A program made the position numbers and the translations under genes. A DNA stretch of 37,156 nucleotides from Pseudomonadota bacterium (lineage in GTDB: Bacteria > Pseudomonadota > Gammaproteobacteria > Burkholderiales > Gallionellaceae). Where the stretch lies: assembly GCA_026399735.1 (NCBI GenBank), contig JAPLQK010000027.1, forward strand, positions 1 through 37,156, in the 5' to 3' direction. The notes under the pieces are model-generated. The model worked only from the letters and a program-made list of their open reading frames with translations, was not told where the DNA came from and made no database searches. Below are positions 1 to 8,179 of this stretch, piece by piece (within the stretch, counting starts at the first letter, position 1; each line of letters opens with the position of its first letter).

Positions 1-7
1 TATGGCA

Positions 8-466
8 TTATTTTGTAGGGTCGAGGGTCGGGGATTGATCAGGCAGCGATGATTGATAAAGGAAGGAGAAACCGATCACCCAGAGGGCCATCACCCAATA
101 GCCGAACGCATCGGTGAAACCGTTCAGCACCAGTCGCAGATCGTGGTTTTCAATCAGAAATTGTGTCAACTGGAAAATGACGAACAGCGAGGCCAGCAGA
201 TTAGCCGCCAGCACCAGACGCTGGCCGAACTGATAGCCTTTACCTGTCGGTTTGCCTTCGGGCGGCAGTGAGCCGCGAAAATGCTGCACCAGAAAGACGG
301 CGCCAAACAGCAATACAGCGCCGACCAGGCGACCCGGGACATCGCCTTCATGCGTGTTGACCCCCAGCAGTTCAAGCAACATGCGGCCGGTAAAAGCAAT
401 CCAGCCCATTCCCAGTGTCAGCGGGATCAGGAACCATGCAAAAAAAAGATTGAGACGAGACTGCAT
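8..466 (-). CDS. Small integral membrane protein, function unknown
   Basis: A 152-residue hydrophobic protein. Four membrane-spanning stretches can be seen, at roughly residues 8-30, 46-62, 84-106 and 117-138. The loop near residues 63-80 is charged and Gly-rich, and the tail after residue 140 is polar. I do not recognise a named family. The ATG start is supported by a GGGAG ribosome-binding site about eight bases upstream. The gene stands alone on the minus strand; the 220 bases upstream lead to a tRNA on the other strand. No catalytic motif is visible, so only membrane location is claimed. Confidence 0.75.
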   Translation of the reverse strand: MQSRLNLFFAWFLIPLTLGMGWIAFTGRMLLELLGVNTHEGDVPGRLVGAVLLFGAVFLVQHFRGSLPPEGKPTGKGYQFGQRLVLAANLLASLFVIFQLTQFLIENHDLRLVLNGFTDAFGYWVMALWVIGFSFLYQSSLPDQSPTLDPTK

Positions 467-651
467 TATTTTTTCTCCCGGGAAGTTAATTGTTTCAAAT
501 CTTCAATCGTAAAACTCGCGTCGCGAGGTCTCTCTCCATCTGCGGGGGTAAACTGCGACTTGCCCGTTTGCGGACTTAGTCGGTTTGTGAGAGAGGGGGC
601 GAGTATGCGCGTCGATCTTTGCAACAGGCGCGCATGATACCAGCGTGAGGG

Positions 652-680
652 TTTAGATTACAGCGCATTTCCGGTAGAAT
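652..680 (+). promoter_or_regulatory. Putative sigma-70 promoter for tRNA-Arg
   Basis: TAGAAT at 675-680 is a good -10 box. TTTAGA at 652-657 is a weak -35 box (four of six) with a 17-base spacer. The tRNA begins 10 bases after the -10 box, which fits a short 5' leader. Confidence 0.45.
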
Positions 681-689
681 GCGCCCGTT

Positions 690-764
690 GTCCTCGTCGT
701 AAAATGGATATTACCGCCCCCTCCTAAGGGGCAATTACAGGTTCGATTCCTGTCGAGGACACCA
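690..764 (+). tRNA. tRNA-Arg (anticodon CCT)
   Basis: The acceptor arm GTCCTCG (690-696) pairs with CGAGGAC (754-760), followed by discriminator A and an encoded CCA. The anticodon stem GCCCC/GGGGC encloses the loop CTCCTAA, giving anticodon CCT. The T arm carries the standard GTTCGATTC. It decodes the rare codon AGG. Nothing around it suggests an integrated element. Confidence 0.93.
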
Positions 765-1010
765 TAAAATATCTTTTATATTCAATGCGTTGCGTAATTA
801 ACACCGTATCGAATCGCTGCAATTCCCGCTGTTTTTTCACCGAAAAAACACCTGTGAACTCAAATGCACCGTGCGGTTTTTTTCTTAAGTTTTTATCCCT
901 CTGACGCATTTCGAAGCCCGGACGGACATGAAAATCGTGTGCCGGAAAAATATTTTTCAACACGCCGGTGATGGCAGGTCGCCCATCCCGGTGGACACCG
1001 ACGTATCGTT

Positions 1011-1358
1011 TTAAACCTGCACCCAGGCCTTCGCTTCGTCGTAATCGGTGAACACGCAAATTTCGGCATCGACGAACAGGCGCGATAACCAGGCCTGCCA
1101 GGTGAGCCACTGGTTGTCGGTGACCACGGCGATTTTGGAAAAGTCGTGATTGTGTTCGCGGCTGAAAAATTTCAACTCTTCCCAGGCGACATCCACGGTG
1201 TAGTCGAGCATCGCGCGCAGATCGAACAGCAGGTTGAGCGCGCCGGGCGATTGCAGCTTGTATATCGACTGTTCTTCGAACGCCTTGAAATCGGCGATGG
1301 TGAATTCGCCCAATATGGCGGCGTTGACCAGGTTGTCTGTTTGTTCGATGGTAATCAT
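1011..1358 (-). CDS. SpoIIAA/STAS-like domain protein
   Basis: A 115-residue soluble protein that looks like a single SpoIIAA-like (STAS-fold) domain: a beta strand at the N-terminus, a helix around residues 22-35 (ADFKAFEEQ), a strand with LLFDLRAM, an amphipathic helix, IAVVTDN, and a C-terminal strand-helix ending in ALAWV-like residues. Members of this family occur widely in proteobacteria and are mostly uncharacterised. The ATG is preceded by AAAGG at a good distance. It starts 13 bases after the EamA transporter stop, so the two are probably co-transcribed. No anti-sigma partner is visible, and a regulatory role is only a guess. Confidence 0.72.
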   Translation of the reverse strand: MITIEQTDNLVNAAILGEFTIADFKAFEEQSIYKLQSPGALNLLFDLRAMLDYTVDVAWEELKFFSREHNHDFSKIAVVTDNQWLTWQAWLSRLFVDAEICVFTDYDEAKAWVQV

Positions 1359-1371
1359 GATGGAACCTTTC

Positions 1372-2223
1372 CTATTTGGACGACGGATGCTTTGGTGACA
1401 GGCTCAAGCTTATCACACCACTGGCGATGATGAACGCCATCCCAAACCAACTTGACAGCGGCAGGACTTCATTCCACAGCAGTATGCCGAAAAGACTGGC
1501 GAACACGATGGTGCTGTAGGCCAGACTGCCCACCACCAGTGTACGGCCAACGCGGTAGGCGCGCGTCATCGCGAGCTGCGCCAGCGTGGCGGTGATGGCT
1601 AATCCCGGCAAGATATAAAAACTGTGCATTGTGATGGCATGTACGGTATTGAACAGCATCCAGACACCGCTGATGCTTGATGCAATCAGGCTGAAGTAAA
1701 ACACCGTGCGCGTGTCCGGCTCGCCGAGCGTGCCGAGTTGTTTGACGTTGAGATAGGCGATGCCGGCAAGCAGGCCGGAAATAAGACCGAGCAGGCCGCT
1801 TGGCAGCTGGTCGTGTTGCAAGGTCGGGTGCAGCAGCAATACCACGCCGCAAAATCCCAGCGTGATGGCGATGGTCAGCGGTAAATGGAAGCGATCCTTG
1901 AACACCAGCATGGTGAGCAGGGTGAGGAACATCGGTGCGGTGTAATTGAGCGTGACGGCGGTGGCCAGCGGCAGTACGGTGAGGCAGTAGAAAAACAGCA
2001 GCATCGCCGCCGTGCCGGACAGTCCGCGCCACAGGTGGCGGCGCCAGTGGATGGTGACTGTGCTCACGTGCTGCGAGCGCATCATCAGAAATACCAGCAG
2101 CAGCCCGATGAATGAACGGTAGAAAGACAGTTCGATGTGCGAAAAATACGCGGCGCCCAGTTTGACGAATACGCCCATGCAGGCGAACATGAAGCCTGCA
2201 ACCAGCATCCACAGTGAACCCAT
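1372..2223 (-). CDS. EamA/DMT-family permease
   Basis: A 283-residue protein with about ten hydrophobic segments arranged as two EamA repeats, the typical length and layout of drug/metabolite transporter (DMT) exporters. The first repeat opens with a Gly-rich membrane segment and contains FYRSFIG. The second ends with GMAFIIASGVISL followed by a short basic tail. Members export amino acids, nucleosides or other small metabolites across the inner membrane; the substrate cannot be told from sequence. The ATG start begins with a hydrophobic helix as expected. It lies just upstream of the SpoIIAA-like gene in the same operon, and a palindromic repeat separates it from the Rieske gene. Confidence 0.85.
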   Translation of the reverse strand: MGSLWMLVAGFMFACMGVFVKLGAAYFSHIELSFYRSFIGLLLVFLMMRSQHVSTVTIHWRRHLWRGLSGTAAMLLFFYCLTVLPLATAVTLNYTAPMFLTLLTMLVFKDRFHLPLTIAITLGFCGVVLLLHPTLQHDQLPSGLLGLISGLLAGIAYLNVKQLGTLGEPDTRTVFYFSLIASSISGVWMLFNTVHAITMHSFYILPGLAITATLAQLAMTRAYRVGRTLVVGSLAYSTIVFASLFGILLWNEVLPLSSWFGMAFIIASGVISLSLSPKHPSSK

Positions 2224-2225
2224 GT

Positions 2226-2290
2226 TGTCATTCCCGCGAAGGCGGGAACCCAGCCAAAAAAGGATTCCCCGTCTGGCGGGGATGATGCTT
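2226..2290. repeat. Paired GC-rich palindromes, REP/dRS3-like
   Basis: Two hairpins lie between the stop of the Rieske gene and the start of the EamA gene: TTCCCGC (2231-2237) with GCGGGAA (2242-2248), and CCCCG (2267-2271) with CGGGG (2277-2281). On the minus strand a T6 run lies between them. The first has the ATTCCCGCGAAGGCGGGAA form of widespread proteobacterial intergenic repeats. The minus-strand T run means it might also act as a terminator for the Rieske gene. Confidence 0.6.
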
Positions 2291-3386
2291 ACAGGTGCGG
2301 CACAAGGTTGCGGCGCAGATACTCGTGGAAATGCAGCATGCCGTCCTCGGTGGGCGACTGATACGGGCCGTGTTCTTCGATGCCGCGCTCATAGAGCGAA
2401 CGGCGCCCCTGATTCATGCGCAGGCAGATGACATCGTCCTCAATCGCTGTTTCGTTGTAGGCTTTCTGTTCGGCTTCGACGTAGGCGCGTTCGAACATCA
2501 CAATGTCTTCGAGGTAATAAAATTCGACGATGTTGGTGCAGGCTTCCGCGCCGCGCGGTACCAGCGTGCTGATGACCAGCGTGCCCGGATACCACTCGAC
2601 CATGATGTTAGGGTAGTAAGTCAGCCAGATCGCGCCGTATTTCGGCAGTTTCCCGCCGTGATAGCGCAATACCTGTTCCTGCCAGTCGCCATACGCCGCA
2701 CTGCCGACCCGTTTGAGCGCATTCTTGATGCCGACGGTCTGTACGCTGTATTGTTCGCCGAACTCCCATTTCAGGTCGTCGCAGTCCACGAAATTTCCCA
2801 GACCCGGGTGGAAGGGTACGACATGGTAATCTTCCAGATACACTTCAATAAAAGTCTTCCAGTTGAAGGCGTATTCGTCAACCTGCACGCGATCCAGCAT
2901 ATATCCTGAAAAATCAAGATCTTGCATTACGCCAACTTTGGCCAGATCTTTTGCGATGTCGCGTTTTCCCGAGAACAGCATGCCGTTCCAGTTTTGCAAA
3001 ACTGATTTGTTCAGATGCAAACAGGGGTTCTCGGGAAAGTGCGGCGCGCCGAGCAATTCGCCGTCGGTCTTGTAGGTCCAGCGATGCAGCGGACAGACGA
3101 TGTGTTGCGCGTTGCCCCGGCCTTGCAGCATGGTGGCCTGACGATGGCGGCAGATGTTGGATAACAACTCCACGCCGTTCGGGTTGCGCACCAGCATTTG
3201 CGCTTCGTCGCGCAAGACCTGATAGTCGCCCAGGCTGGGTACCATCAGTTCATGGCCGACATAGACGGGGCCTTGTTCGAACAGCACGCGCTGCTCTACC
3301 TCCAAAATTTTTGGGTTGAAGTACCAGTCGAGTGGCGGCTGAACCTTTGCCGGGTCAAGTTGAGTTACTGTAGCGATATTGGACAA
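2289..3386 (-). CDS. Rieske [2Fe-2S] ring-hydroxylating oxygenase, alpha-subunit type
   Basis: A 365-residue protein with a complete Rieske cluster motif: C79-x-H81 and C98-x2-H101. It also has the mononuclear iron site typical of oxygenase alpha subunits, with H188 and H193 in DYHVVPFHPG. Length and layout match the Rieske non-heme oxygenase family (COG4638), which uses electrons from a reductase to hydroxylate or demethylate an organic substrate. The substrate is unknown, and no reductase or ferredoxin gene is adjacent. The start is TTG; the upstream ATGs are out of frame, and the next in-frame ATG (residue 48) would delete family-conserved N-terminal sequence. AAGGA lies about ten bases upstream. 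It is divergent from the xseB operon. Confidence 0.88.
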   Translation of the reverse strand: MSNIATVTQLDPAKVQPPLDWYFNPKILEVEQRVLFEQGPVYVGHELMVPSLGDYQVLRDEAQMLVRNPNGVELLSNICRHRQATMLQGRGNAQHIVCPLHRWTYKTDGELLGAPHFPENPCLHLNKSVLQNWNGMLFSGKRDIAKDLAKVGVMQDLDFSGYMLDRVQVDEYAFNWKTFIEVYLEDYHVVPFHPGLGNFVDCDDLKWEFGEQYSVQTVGIKNALKRVGSAAYGDWQEQVLRYHGGKLPKYGAIWLTYYPNIMVEWYPGTLVISTLVPRGAEACTNIVEFYYLEDIVMFERAYVEAEQKAYNETAIEDDVICLRMNQGRRSLYERGIEEHGPYQSPTEDGMLHFHEYLRRNLVPHL

Positions 3387-3525
3387 ACCTGCATCATCCT
3401 TGCAAATAATGTTTGTTACGGGAAGAAACGTGATTTTCCCCTAAATCAGGAGTGAGGGCAACAAAAATTGGCTCAGACAGGATGCGTTGGGTAAAATGGA
3501 GTACTTTCCTACTCAGAAGACCGAA

Positions 3526-3759
3526 ATGACCGGAAAATCGCATAAGGCCCCGGGTTACGAGTCAGCAATGACCGAGCTTGAGCAAATCGTCGCAGACATG
3601 GAGGCTGGCCGCCTGTCGCTGGAAGATTCACTGGCCGCGTATAAACGCGGTGCGGAGTTGCTGACATTCTGCCGCACTCGCCTGGAAGATGCGCAGCAGC
3701 AGGTGCGCGTGCTGGAAGAGGGTGTGTTGAAAGAACTGCCGGCAGGGGAAATTTTATAA
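3526..3759 (+). CDS. xseB: Exodeoxyribonuclease VII small subunit
   Basis: A 77-residue protein from this start. It contains the family signature YESAMTELEQIVADMEAG followed by LSLEDSLAAYKRG, then a helical C-terminal half rich in Gln and Glu. XseB binds the large catalytic subunit XseA to form the processive single-strand exonuclease VII. In-frame TTG (3487) and ATG (3496) starts also exist; I prefer the ATG at 3526 because AGAAG precedes it and the length matches E. coli XseB (80 residues). The stop overlaps the ispA start by one base (TAATG), so the two are translationally coupled. The xseB-ispA-dxs order is the classical proteobacterial operon. Confidence 0.92.
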   Translation: MTGKSHKAPGYESAMTELEQIVADMEAGRLSLEDSLAAYKRGAELLTFCRTRLEDAQQQVRVLEEGVLKELPAGEIL

Positions 3760-4649
3760 TGAACAGCAATTTTACAACCTGGGCCACAGCCCACCAATTC
3801 CGGTTTGAGGAGGTGCTGCGAGGCCTGTTGCCGCAAGCGCAAATCGCGCCGCATCGCTTGCATCAGGCGATGCGTTACGCCGTGCTGGATGGCGGCAAGC
3901 GTGTGCGTCCTTTGCTGGCGTTCGCTGCGGGCGAACTGGCCGGGGCCGATGTGACGCGCGTGAATATCGCAGCGGCGGCGGTCGAACTGATTCACGCCTA
4001 TTCCCTGGTGCACGACGATATGCCGTGCATGGATGACGATATGCTGCGCCGTGGCAAGCCGACTTGTCATGTGGAATACGATGAAGCGACCGCGCTGCTG
4101 GTGGGCGACGGCCTGCAATCGCTGGCTTTTCAACTGCTCGCTGAATATCGTTTGAGCAAGGATGCCGAAACGCAGTTGGCGATGATCAAGCTGCTGGCGG
4201 TGGCTGCCGGTTCGCGGGGCATGGCGGGCGGGCAGGCGATCGATCTGGACAGCGTGGGCAAGTCGTTGAGTTTGCCTGAACTGGAGAATATGCACATACA
4301 CAAGACGGGCGCGTTAATTCGTGCTGCTGTGTTGTTGGGCGCGCAGTGCGGGAATGTTACGCAGGCGCAGCTGGCAAAACTTGACCATTACAGCAAATGC
4401 GTGGGGCTGGCTTTTCAGGTGGTGGACGATGTGCTGGATGCCGAGGCGGACACCGCGACGCTGGGCAAGACCGCCGGCAAGGATGCCGATAACGATAAGC
4501 CGACTTATGTCACGCTGTTAGGCGTCGCCGCAGCGCGCGAGATGGCGCAACATCTGCACCGGGAAGCTTTGGACAGTCTGGCGGAATTGGGCGATGAAGC
4601 GCAGCGTCTGCGCGAACTCGCTGATTTCATCGTGCAAAGAGAGTTTTGA
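3759..4649 (+). CDS. ispA: Farnesyl diphosphate synthase (geranyltranstransferase)
   Basis: A 296-residue trans-prenyltransferase. It condenses isopentenyl diphosphate with dimethylallyl/geranyl diphosphate to give farnesyl diphosphate for quinones, undecaprenyl carrier and other isoprenoids. The first aspartate-rich motif is DDMPCMDD at residues 86-93 (bacterial DDxxxxD form), and the second is DDVLD near residue 222. The upstream GGKRVRP motif binds diphosphate. Length matches E. coli IspA (299). Its ATG overlaps the xseB stop and its TGA overlaps the dxs ATG, so the three genes form one tightly coupled operon. Cytosolic. Confidence 0.95.
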   Translation: MNSNFTTWATAHQFRFEEVLRGLLPQAQIAPHRLHQAMRYAVLDGGKRVRPLLAFAAGELAGADVTRVNIAAAAVELIHAYSLVHDDMPCMDDDMLRRGKPTCHVEYDEATALLVGDGLQSLAFQLLAEYRLSKDAETQLAMIKLLAVAAGSRGMAGGQAIDLDSVGKSLSLPELENMHIHKTGALIRAAVLLGAQCGNVTQAQLAKLDHYSKCVGLAFQVVDDVLDAEADTATLGKTAGKDADNDKPTYVTLLGVAAAREMAQHLHREALDSLAELGDEAQRLRELADFIVQREF

Positions 4650-6505
4650 TGTACGCCCTGCTCAATACCATTAATTCACCGGAAGATTTGCGTAAACTGT
4701 CCCGTGATAAATTGCCGCAACTATCCCGTGAATTGCGTGAATTTCTGGTCGAATCGGTCAGTAAAACCGGCGGGCATCTGGCTTCCAATCTCGGGACGGT
4801 CGAACTGACCATCGCGTTGCATGCTGTTTACAACACGCCGGATGACAAACTGGTCTGGGATGTCGGACATCAGACCTATGTACACAAGATACTGACCGGA
4901 CGCCGCGCTGCCATGAGCACCTTGCGCATGGCAGGGGGCATTGCCGGATTTCCGAAGCGCGACGAGAGCCCTTACGACACTTTCGGTACCGGGCATTCCA
5001 GCACGTCGATTTCGGCAGCGCTGGGGATGGCCGTGGCGGCGCAACTGGCAGGCTCTGACAGGCGTGCTGTGGCGATTATCGGCGACGGCGCAATGACCGG
5101 CGGGATGGCTTTTGAGGCGCTCAACAATGCGGGTGCGATGAGTGCCAACCTGCTGGTGATCCTCAACGATAACGACATGTCCATCTCGCGCCCGGTAGGC
5201 GCGCTGAATAATTATCTGGCCAGATTGATGTCGGGGCGTTTCTACGCGGCGATGCGGCGCGGCAGCGAAAAAGTGCTCAAGGGCATGCCGCCGGTGCTGG
5301 AATTCGCCAAGCGCGCCGAAGAACACGTCAAGGGTATGGTGATACCCGGCACGATGTTCGAGGAATTCGGTTTTAACTACATCGGTCCGATTGACGGTCA
5401 TGACCTTAACGCCTTGCTCGATACGCTGGGCAACATACGCAAGCTCGAAGGCCCGCAGTTTCTGCACGTGGTCACGCAAAAAGGCAAAGGCTACGCGCGC
5501 GCCGAGGACGACTGTCTGCTGTATCACGGCGTGGGCAAATTTGATCGCGATCAGGGCATTGTGGCAAAACCTGTGCCGGACAATGTCGAAGGCGTCAAAC
5601 CGACTTATACCCAGGTGTTCGGGCAATGGTTGTGCGATATCGCAGCGGCGGACGATCGTGTGGTTGGCATTACGCCCGCGATGTGCGAAGGCTCGGGCAT
5701 GCCGGAATTCGCTAAAAAATTCCCCTCCCGCTATTTCGATGTGGGCATCGCCGAACAACACGCGCTGACTTTCGCCGCAGGTCTTGCCTGTGACGGTTAC
5801 AAGCCGGTGGTGGCGATCTATTCGACTTTCCTGCAACGCGCTTACGATCAGCTGATTCACGACATCGCGATTCAGAAATTGCCGGTGGTGCTGGCGATCG
5901 ATCGCGGCGGACTGGTCGGCGCAGATGGCGCGACTCACGCCGGGAGTTTCGATCTGTCCTTTTTGCGCTGTATCCCGAACATCACGGTGATGGCGCCCTC
6001 CGACGAAAACGAATGTCGGCAGATGCTGTATACAGCCCTGCAGCTGGATGGCCCGAGTGCGGTGCGTTATCCGCGTGGCGTGGGGCCGGGCGTGGCGGTT
6101 GAGAGCGAGATGCAGGCGCTGCCAGTGGGGCGGGGCGAAGTGCGTCGCTGCGGACAACGGGTCGCGATACTGGCTTTCGGTTCGATGCTGGCGCCGTCCC
6201 TGTCAGCCGGTGAGGTGTTGGATGCAACGGTGGTGAACATGCGCTTTGTCAAACCGCTCGATATGGCGCTTGTGTTGCGTATGGCACGGGAACATGAATT
6301 GCTGGTCACGGTGGAAGAAAATACCGTGCAGGGCGGCGCGGGCAGTGCTGTTGCGGAATGCCTGATGGGATTGGGCGTGGCGGTGTTGCAACTGGGTTTG
6401 CCGGATCTCTTTATTGAGCAGGGCGAACCTGCGCAAATGCTGGCCGATTGCGGTCTGGATACGGCAGGAATTGTCGCAGCGATAAATCGCAATTTAACCA
6501 AGTAA
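4649..6505 (+). CDS. dxs: 1-deoxy-D-xylulose-5-phosphate synthase
   Basis: A 618-residue thiamine diphosphate enzyme. It joins pyruvate and glyceraldehyde 3-phosphate to make DXP, the first step of the MEP isoprenoid pathway and a precursor for thiamine and pyridoxal. Visible features in order: [16 protein letters not shown]; the TPP/metal motif GDGAMTGG with LNDNDMSIS; the catalytic glutamate in [11 protein letters not shown]; and GADGATHAG in the pyrimidine-binding domain. The C-terminal transketolase domain contains VEENTVQGG. Length is standard (about 620). The true start is the ATG at 4649, overlapping the ispA stop by one base (TGATG). It feeds IPP to ispA. Confidence 0.96.
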   Translation: MYALLNTINSPEDLRKLSRDKLPQLSRELREFLVESVSKTGGHLASNLGTVELTIALHAVYNTPDDKLVWDVGHQTYVHKILTGRRAAMSTLRMAGGIAGFPKRDESPYDTFGTGHSSTSISAALGMAVAAQLAGSDRRAVAIIGDGAMTGGMAFEALNNAGAMSANLLVILNDNDMSISRPVGALNNYLARLMSGRFYAAMRRGSEKVLKGMPPVLEFAKRAEEHVKGMVIPGTMFEEFGFNYIGPIDGHDLNALLDTLGNIRKLEGPQFLHVVTQKGKGYARAEDDCLLYHGVGKFDRDQGIVAKPVPDNVEGVKPTYTQVFGQWLCDIAAADDRVVGITPAMCEGSGMPEFAKKFPSRYFDVGIAEQHALTFAAGLACDGYKPVVAIYSTFLQRAYDQLIHDIAIQKLPVVLAIDRGGLVGADGATHAGSFDLSFLRCIPNITVMAPSDENECRQMLYTALQLDGPSAVRYPRGVGPGVAVESEMQALPVGRGEVRRCGQRVAILAFGSMLAPSLSAGEVLDATVVNMRFVKPLDMALVLRMAREHELLVTVEENTVQGGAGSAVAECLMGLGVAVLQLGLPDLFIEQGEPAQMLADCGLDTAGIVAAINRNLTK

Positions 6506-6511
6506 AATTGT

Positions 6512-6531
6512 CGGGATTTGTTATAATCCCG
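6512..6531 (+). promoter_or_regulatory. Palindrome overlapping a perfect -10 box upstream of folE2
   Basis: The 7-base inverted repeat CGGGATT (6512-6518) / AATCCCG (6525-6531) encloses TATAAT (6522-6527). The folE2 ATG is about 30 bases further on. No convincing -35 box lies at 16-18 bases, which would suit an activator- or repressor-controlled promoter. A small transcript hairpin is the alternative reading. Confidence 0.4.
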
Positions 6532-6560
6532 TCCACCTGAATTTTGATAGAAAGTTGATT

Positions 6561-7361
6561 ATGAATACTCCCAAGCCCATCGCGGATGTGCAAAGCTCGG
6601 CGGATTTACGCCAGATCGCGATCAATCGCGTCGGCATCAAAGGTATCCGGCATCCGGTCAAGGTTCAGGACAAGAGTGTCGGTGTGCAGCACACGATTGC
6701 CACCTTCAACATGTATGTGCATCTGCCGCATAATTTCAAAGGCACGCACATGTCGCGCTTTGTCGAGATACTCAACCGGTATGAACGCGAGATTTCCGTC
6801 GAGTCCTATGAAAGCATCCTGCGTGAAATGGTGGTGTTGCTCGAAGCCGAATCCGGTTATATCGAGATGAACTTCCCGTATTTCGTCAACAAGACTGCGC
6901 CGATCTCCGGCGTGCAGAGCCTGCTGGATTACGATGTGACGCTGATCGGCGAAATGAAAGAAGGCCATGCGAGCGTCACGATGAAAGTGCTGGTGCCGGT
7001 GACCAGTCTGTGTCCTTGTTCGAAGAAAATTTCCGAGCGCGGCGCGCACAACCAGCGCTCGCATGTGACCATCACGCTGCGTACCAACAGTTTCGTCTGG
7101 ATCGAGGATGTGGTGAATATCGCCGAGAAACAGGCTTCCTGCGAGTTGTACGGTTTGCTCAAACGCCCTGACGAAAAATACGTTACCGAACGCGCCTACG
7201 ATAACCCAAAGTTCGTCGAAGATATGGTGCGCGACGTGGCCGCCGTGCTTAATGCAGACGAACGCATCGATGCTTATATCGTCGAGTCCGAGAACTTCGA
7301 GTCCATCCATAACCATTCGGCTTATGCGCTGATCGAGAGAGATAAAACGGTGAAGGGATAA
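6561..7361 (+). CDS. folE2: GTP cyclohydrolase IB (FolE2 type)
   Basis: A 266-residue protein of the FolE2/COG1469 family, converting GTP to 7,8-dihydroneopterin triphosphate for folate and, in many bacteria, queuosine synthesis. Family marks include GIKGIRHPV near the N-terminus, [10 protein letters not shown], the active-site cysteine segment [12 protein letters not shown] (about residues 148-160), [10 protein letters not shown], and the C-terminal [13 protein letters not shown]. FolE2 is the metal-flexible replacement for zinc-dependent FolE and in several bacteria is under Zur control. The ATG at 6561 is preferred over the upstream TTG. It directly follows the dxs operon, separated by a palindromic promoter-like site. 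Confidence 0.94.
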   Translation: MNTPKPIADVQSSADLRQIAINRVGIKGIRHPVKVQDKSVGVQHTIATFNMYVHLPHNFKGTHMSRFVEILNRYEREISVESYESILREMVVLLEAESGYIEMNFPYFVNKTAPISGVQSLLDYDVTLIGEMKEGHASVTMKVLVPVTSLCPCSKKISERGAHNQRSHVTITLRTNSFVWIEDVVNIAEKQASCELYGLLKRPDEKYVTERAYDNPKFVEDMVRDVAAVLNADERIDAYIVESENFESIHNHSAYALIERDKTVKG

Positions 7362-7463
7362 GGGAGAAGGGGGAAGAGAGAAGGGAACGCAGCTGCTGTG
7401 CTCAAGGGAAAAACACAGTACACCGTTTTTACTCTTTTCCCTTTTACTCTTCCCTCTTCCCTA
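7358..7463. repeat. GA-rich/CT-rich inverted repeat element, copy 1
   Basis: Starting at the folE2 stop, a run of GGGAGAAGGG-type units (7358-7385) is mirrored by a CT-rich run, TTTTCCCTTTTACTCTTCCC (7433-7452 region, continuing to 7463). The arms pair imperfectly around a centre of about 45 bases. The same kind of element occurs inside the ABC ATPase gene at 12777-12890, so it is a dispersed element rather than a simple local terminator. It ends five bases before the next start codon. Confidence 0.65.
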
Positions 7464-7467
7464 ATTT

Positions 7468-8169
7468 ATGAAACCTGTCGCCATCTTCCGTCACATAGCC
7501 TTTGAGGGTCCGGGTTTTCTGGCCGGATTTCTCGACGCGCGCAATATTCCCCACCAACTGATTTGTATCGATTCAGGCGATGCGGTGCCCGCGTCCGCAT
7601 CGGCGTATTCCGGGCTGGTTTTCATGGGCGGGCCGATGAGCGTCAACGACGATTTGCCGTGGATAACGCAGGAACTGGATCTGATCAGGGATGCGGTGGC
7701 GCAGGACATTCCGGTGCTCGGCCATTGCCTCGGTGCGCAATTGATTTCAAAGGCACTGGGCGGTGTGGTGTCGAAAAATAAAATCAAGGAAATCGGCTGG
7801 GGCAAGGTGCAGGTTTCCGATAACGAAACCGCGCGCTCGTGGTTTGTTGACGTGAAAATTTTCGATGCTTTTCACTGGCACGGCGAAACCTTCACGCTGC
7901 CGCAAGGTGCCGTTCACCTGCTGTCCAGTGAGTACTGCGTCAATCAGGCGTATGCAATCGGCCCTCATCTGGCGTTGCAGTGTCACGTTGAAATGACAGC
8001 CGGGATGATTGCGACCTGGTGCGAATTCGGCGCTGATGAAATCGCAGCCTGTATCAGTAGTCCGGCGGTGCAGTCCGCGCAAGCCATGCAGCAGCAGACG
8101 GCAGGTTCGCTGCCGCACTTGCAGGAAGTTGCAGCGCAACTCTATGCTCACTGGGTCAGCGGCCTTTGA
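7468..8169 (+). CDS. Class I glutamine amidotransferase-like protein
   Basis: A 233-residue protein of the GATase1/GMP-synthase-like family. The nucleophile elbow GHCLGAQ places Cys at residue 87; the triad is completed by H173 and E175 in LQCHVEM. The FMGGPMSVND segment forms the oxyanion region, and HWHGETFTLP is typical of this stand-alone subfamily. Such proteins hydrolyse glutamine or gamma-glutamyl compounds to release ammonia or glutamate; the acceptor here is unknown and no synthetase domain is attached. The ATG lies right after a GA/CT palindromic repeat. It is followed after ten bases by the LRR kinase, probably in one transcript. Confidence 0.88.
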   Translation: MKPVAIFRHIAFEGPGFLAGFLDARNIPHQLICIDSGDAVPASASAYSGLVFMGGPMSVNDDLPWITQELDLIRDAVAQDIPVLGHCLGAQLISKALGGVVSKNKIKEIGWGKVQVSDNETARSWFVDVKIFDAFHWHGETFTLPQGAVHLLSSEYCVNQAYAIGPHLALQCHVEMTAGMIATWCEFGADEIAACISSPAVQSAQAMQQQTAGSLPHLQEVAAQLYAHWVSGL

Positions 8170-8179
8170 CACCAACCTG

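Noticed and set aside
830-850. Terminator formed by TGTTTTTTC/GAAAAAACA
   Set aside because: A perfect but A/T-only stem with a three-base loop, some 65 bases after the tRNA; too weak to call a terminator with confidence.
724-1110. A minus-strand open frame whose C-terminus reads SSTGIEPV
   Set aside because: It runs through the complement of tRNA-Arg(CCT); the SSTGIEP-type ending is a well-known false gene over tRNA T arms.
4721-6157. A 478-codon open frame antisense to dxs
   Set aside because: A His/Arg-rich composition shadow of the GC-rich dxs codon pattern, without family features.
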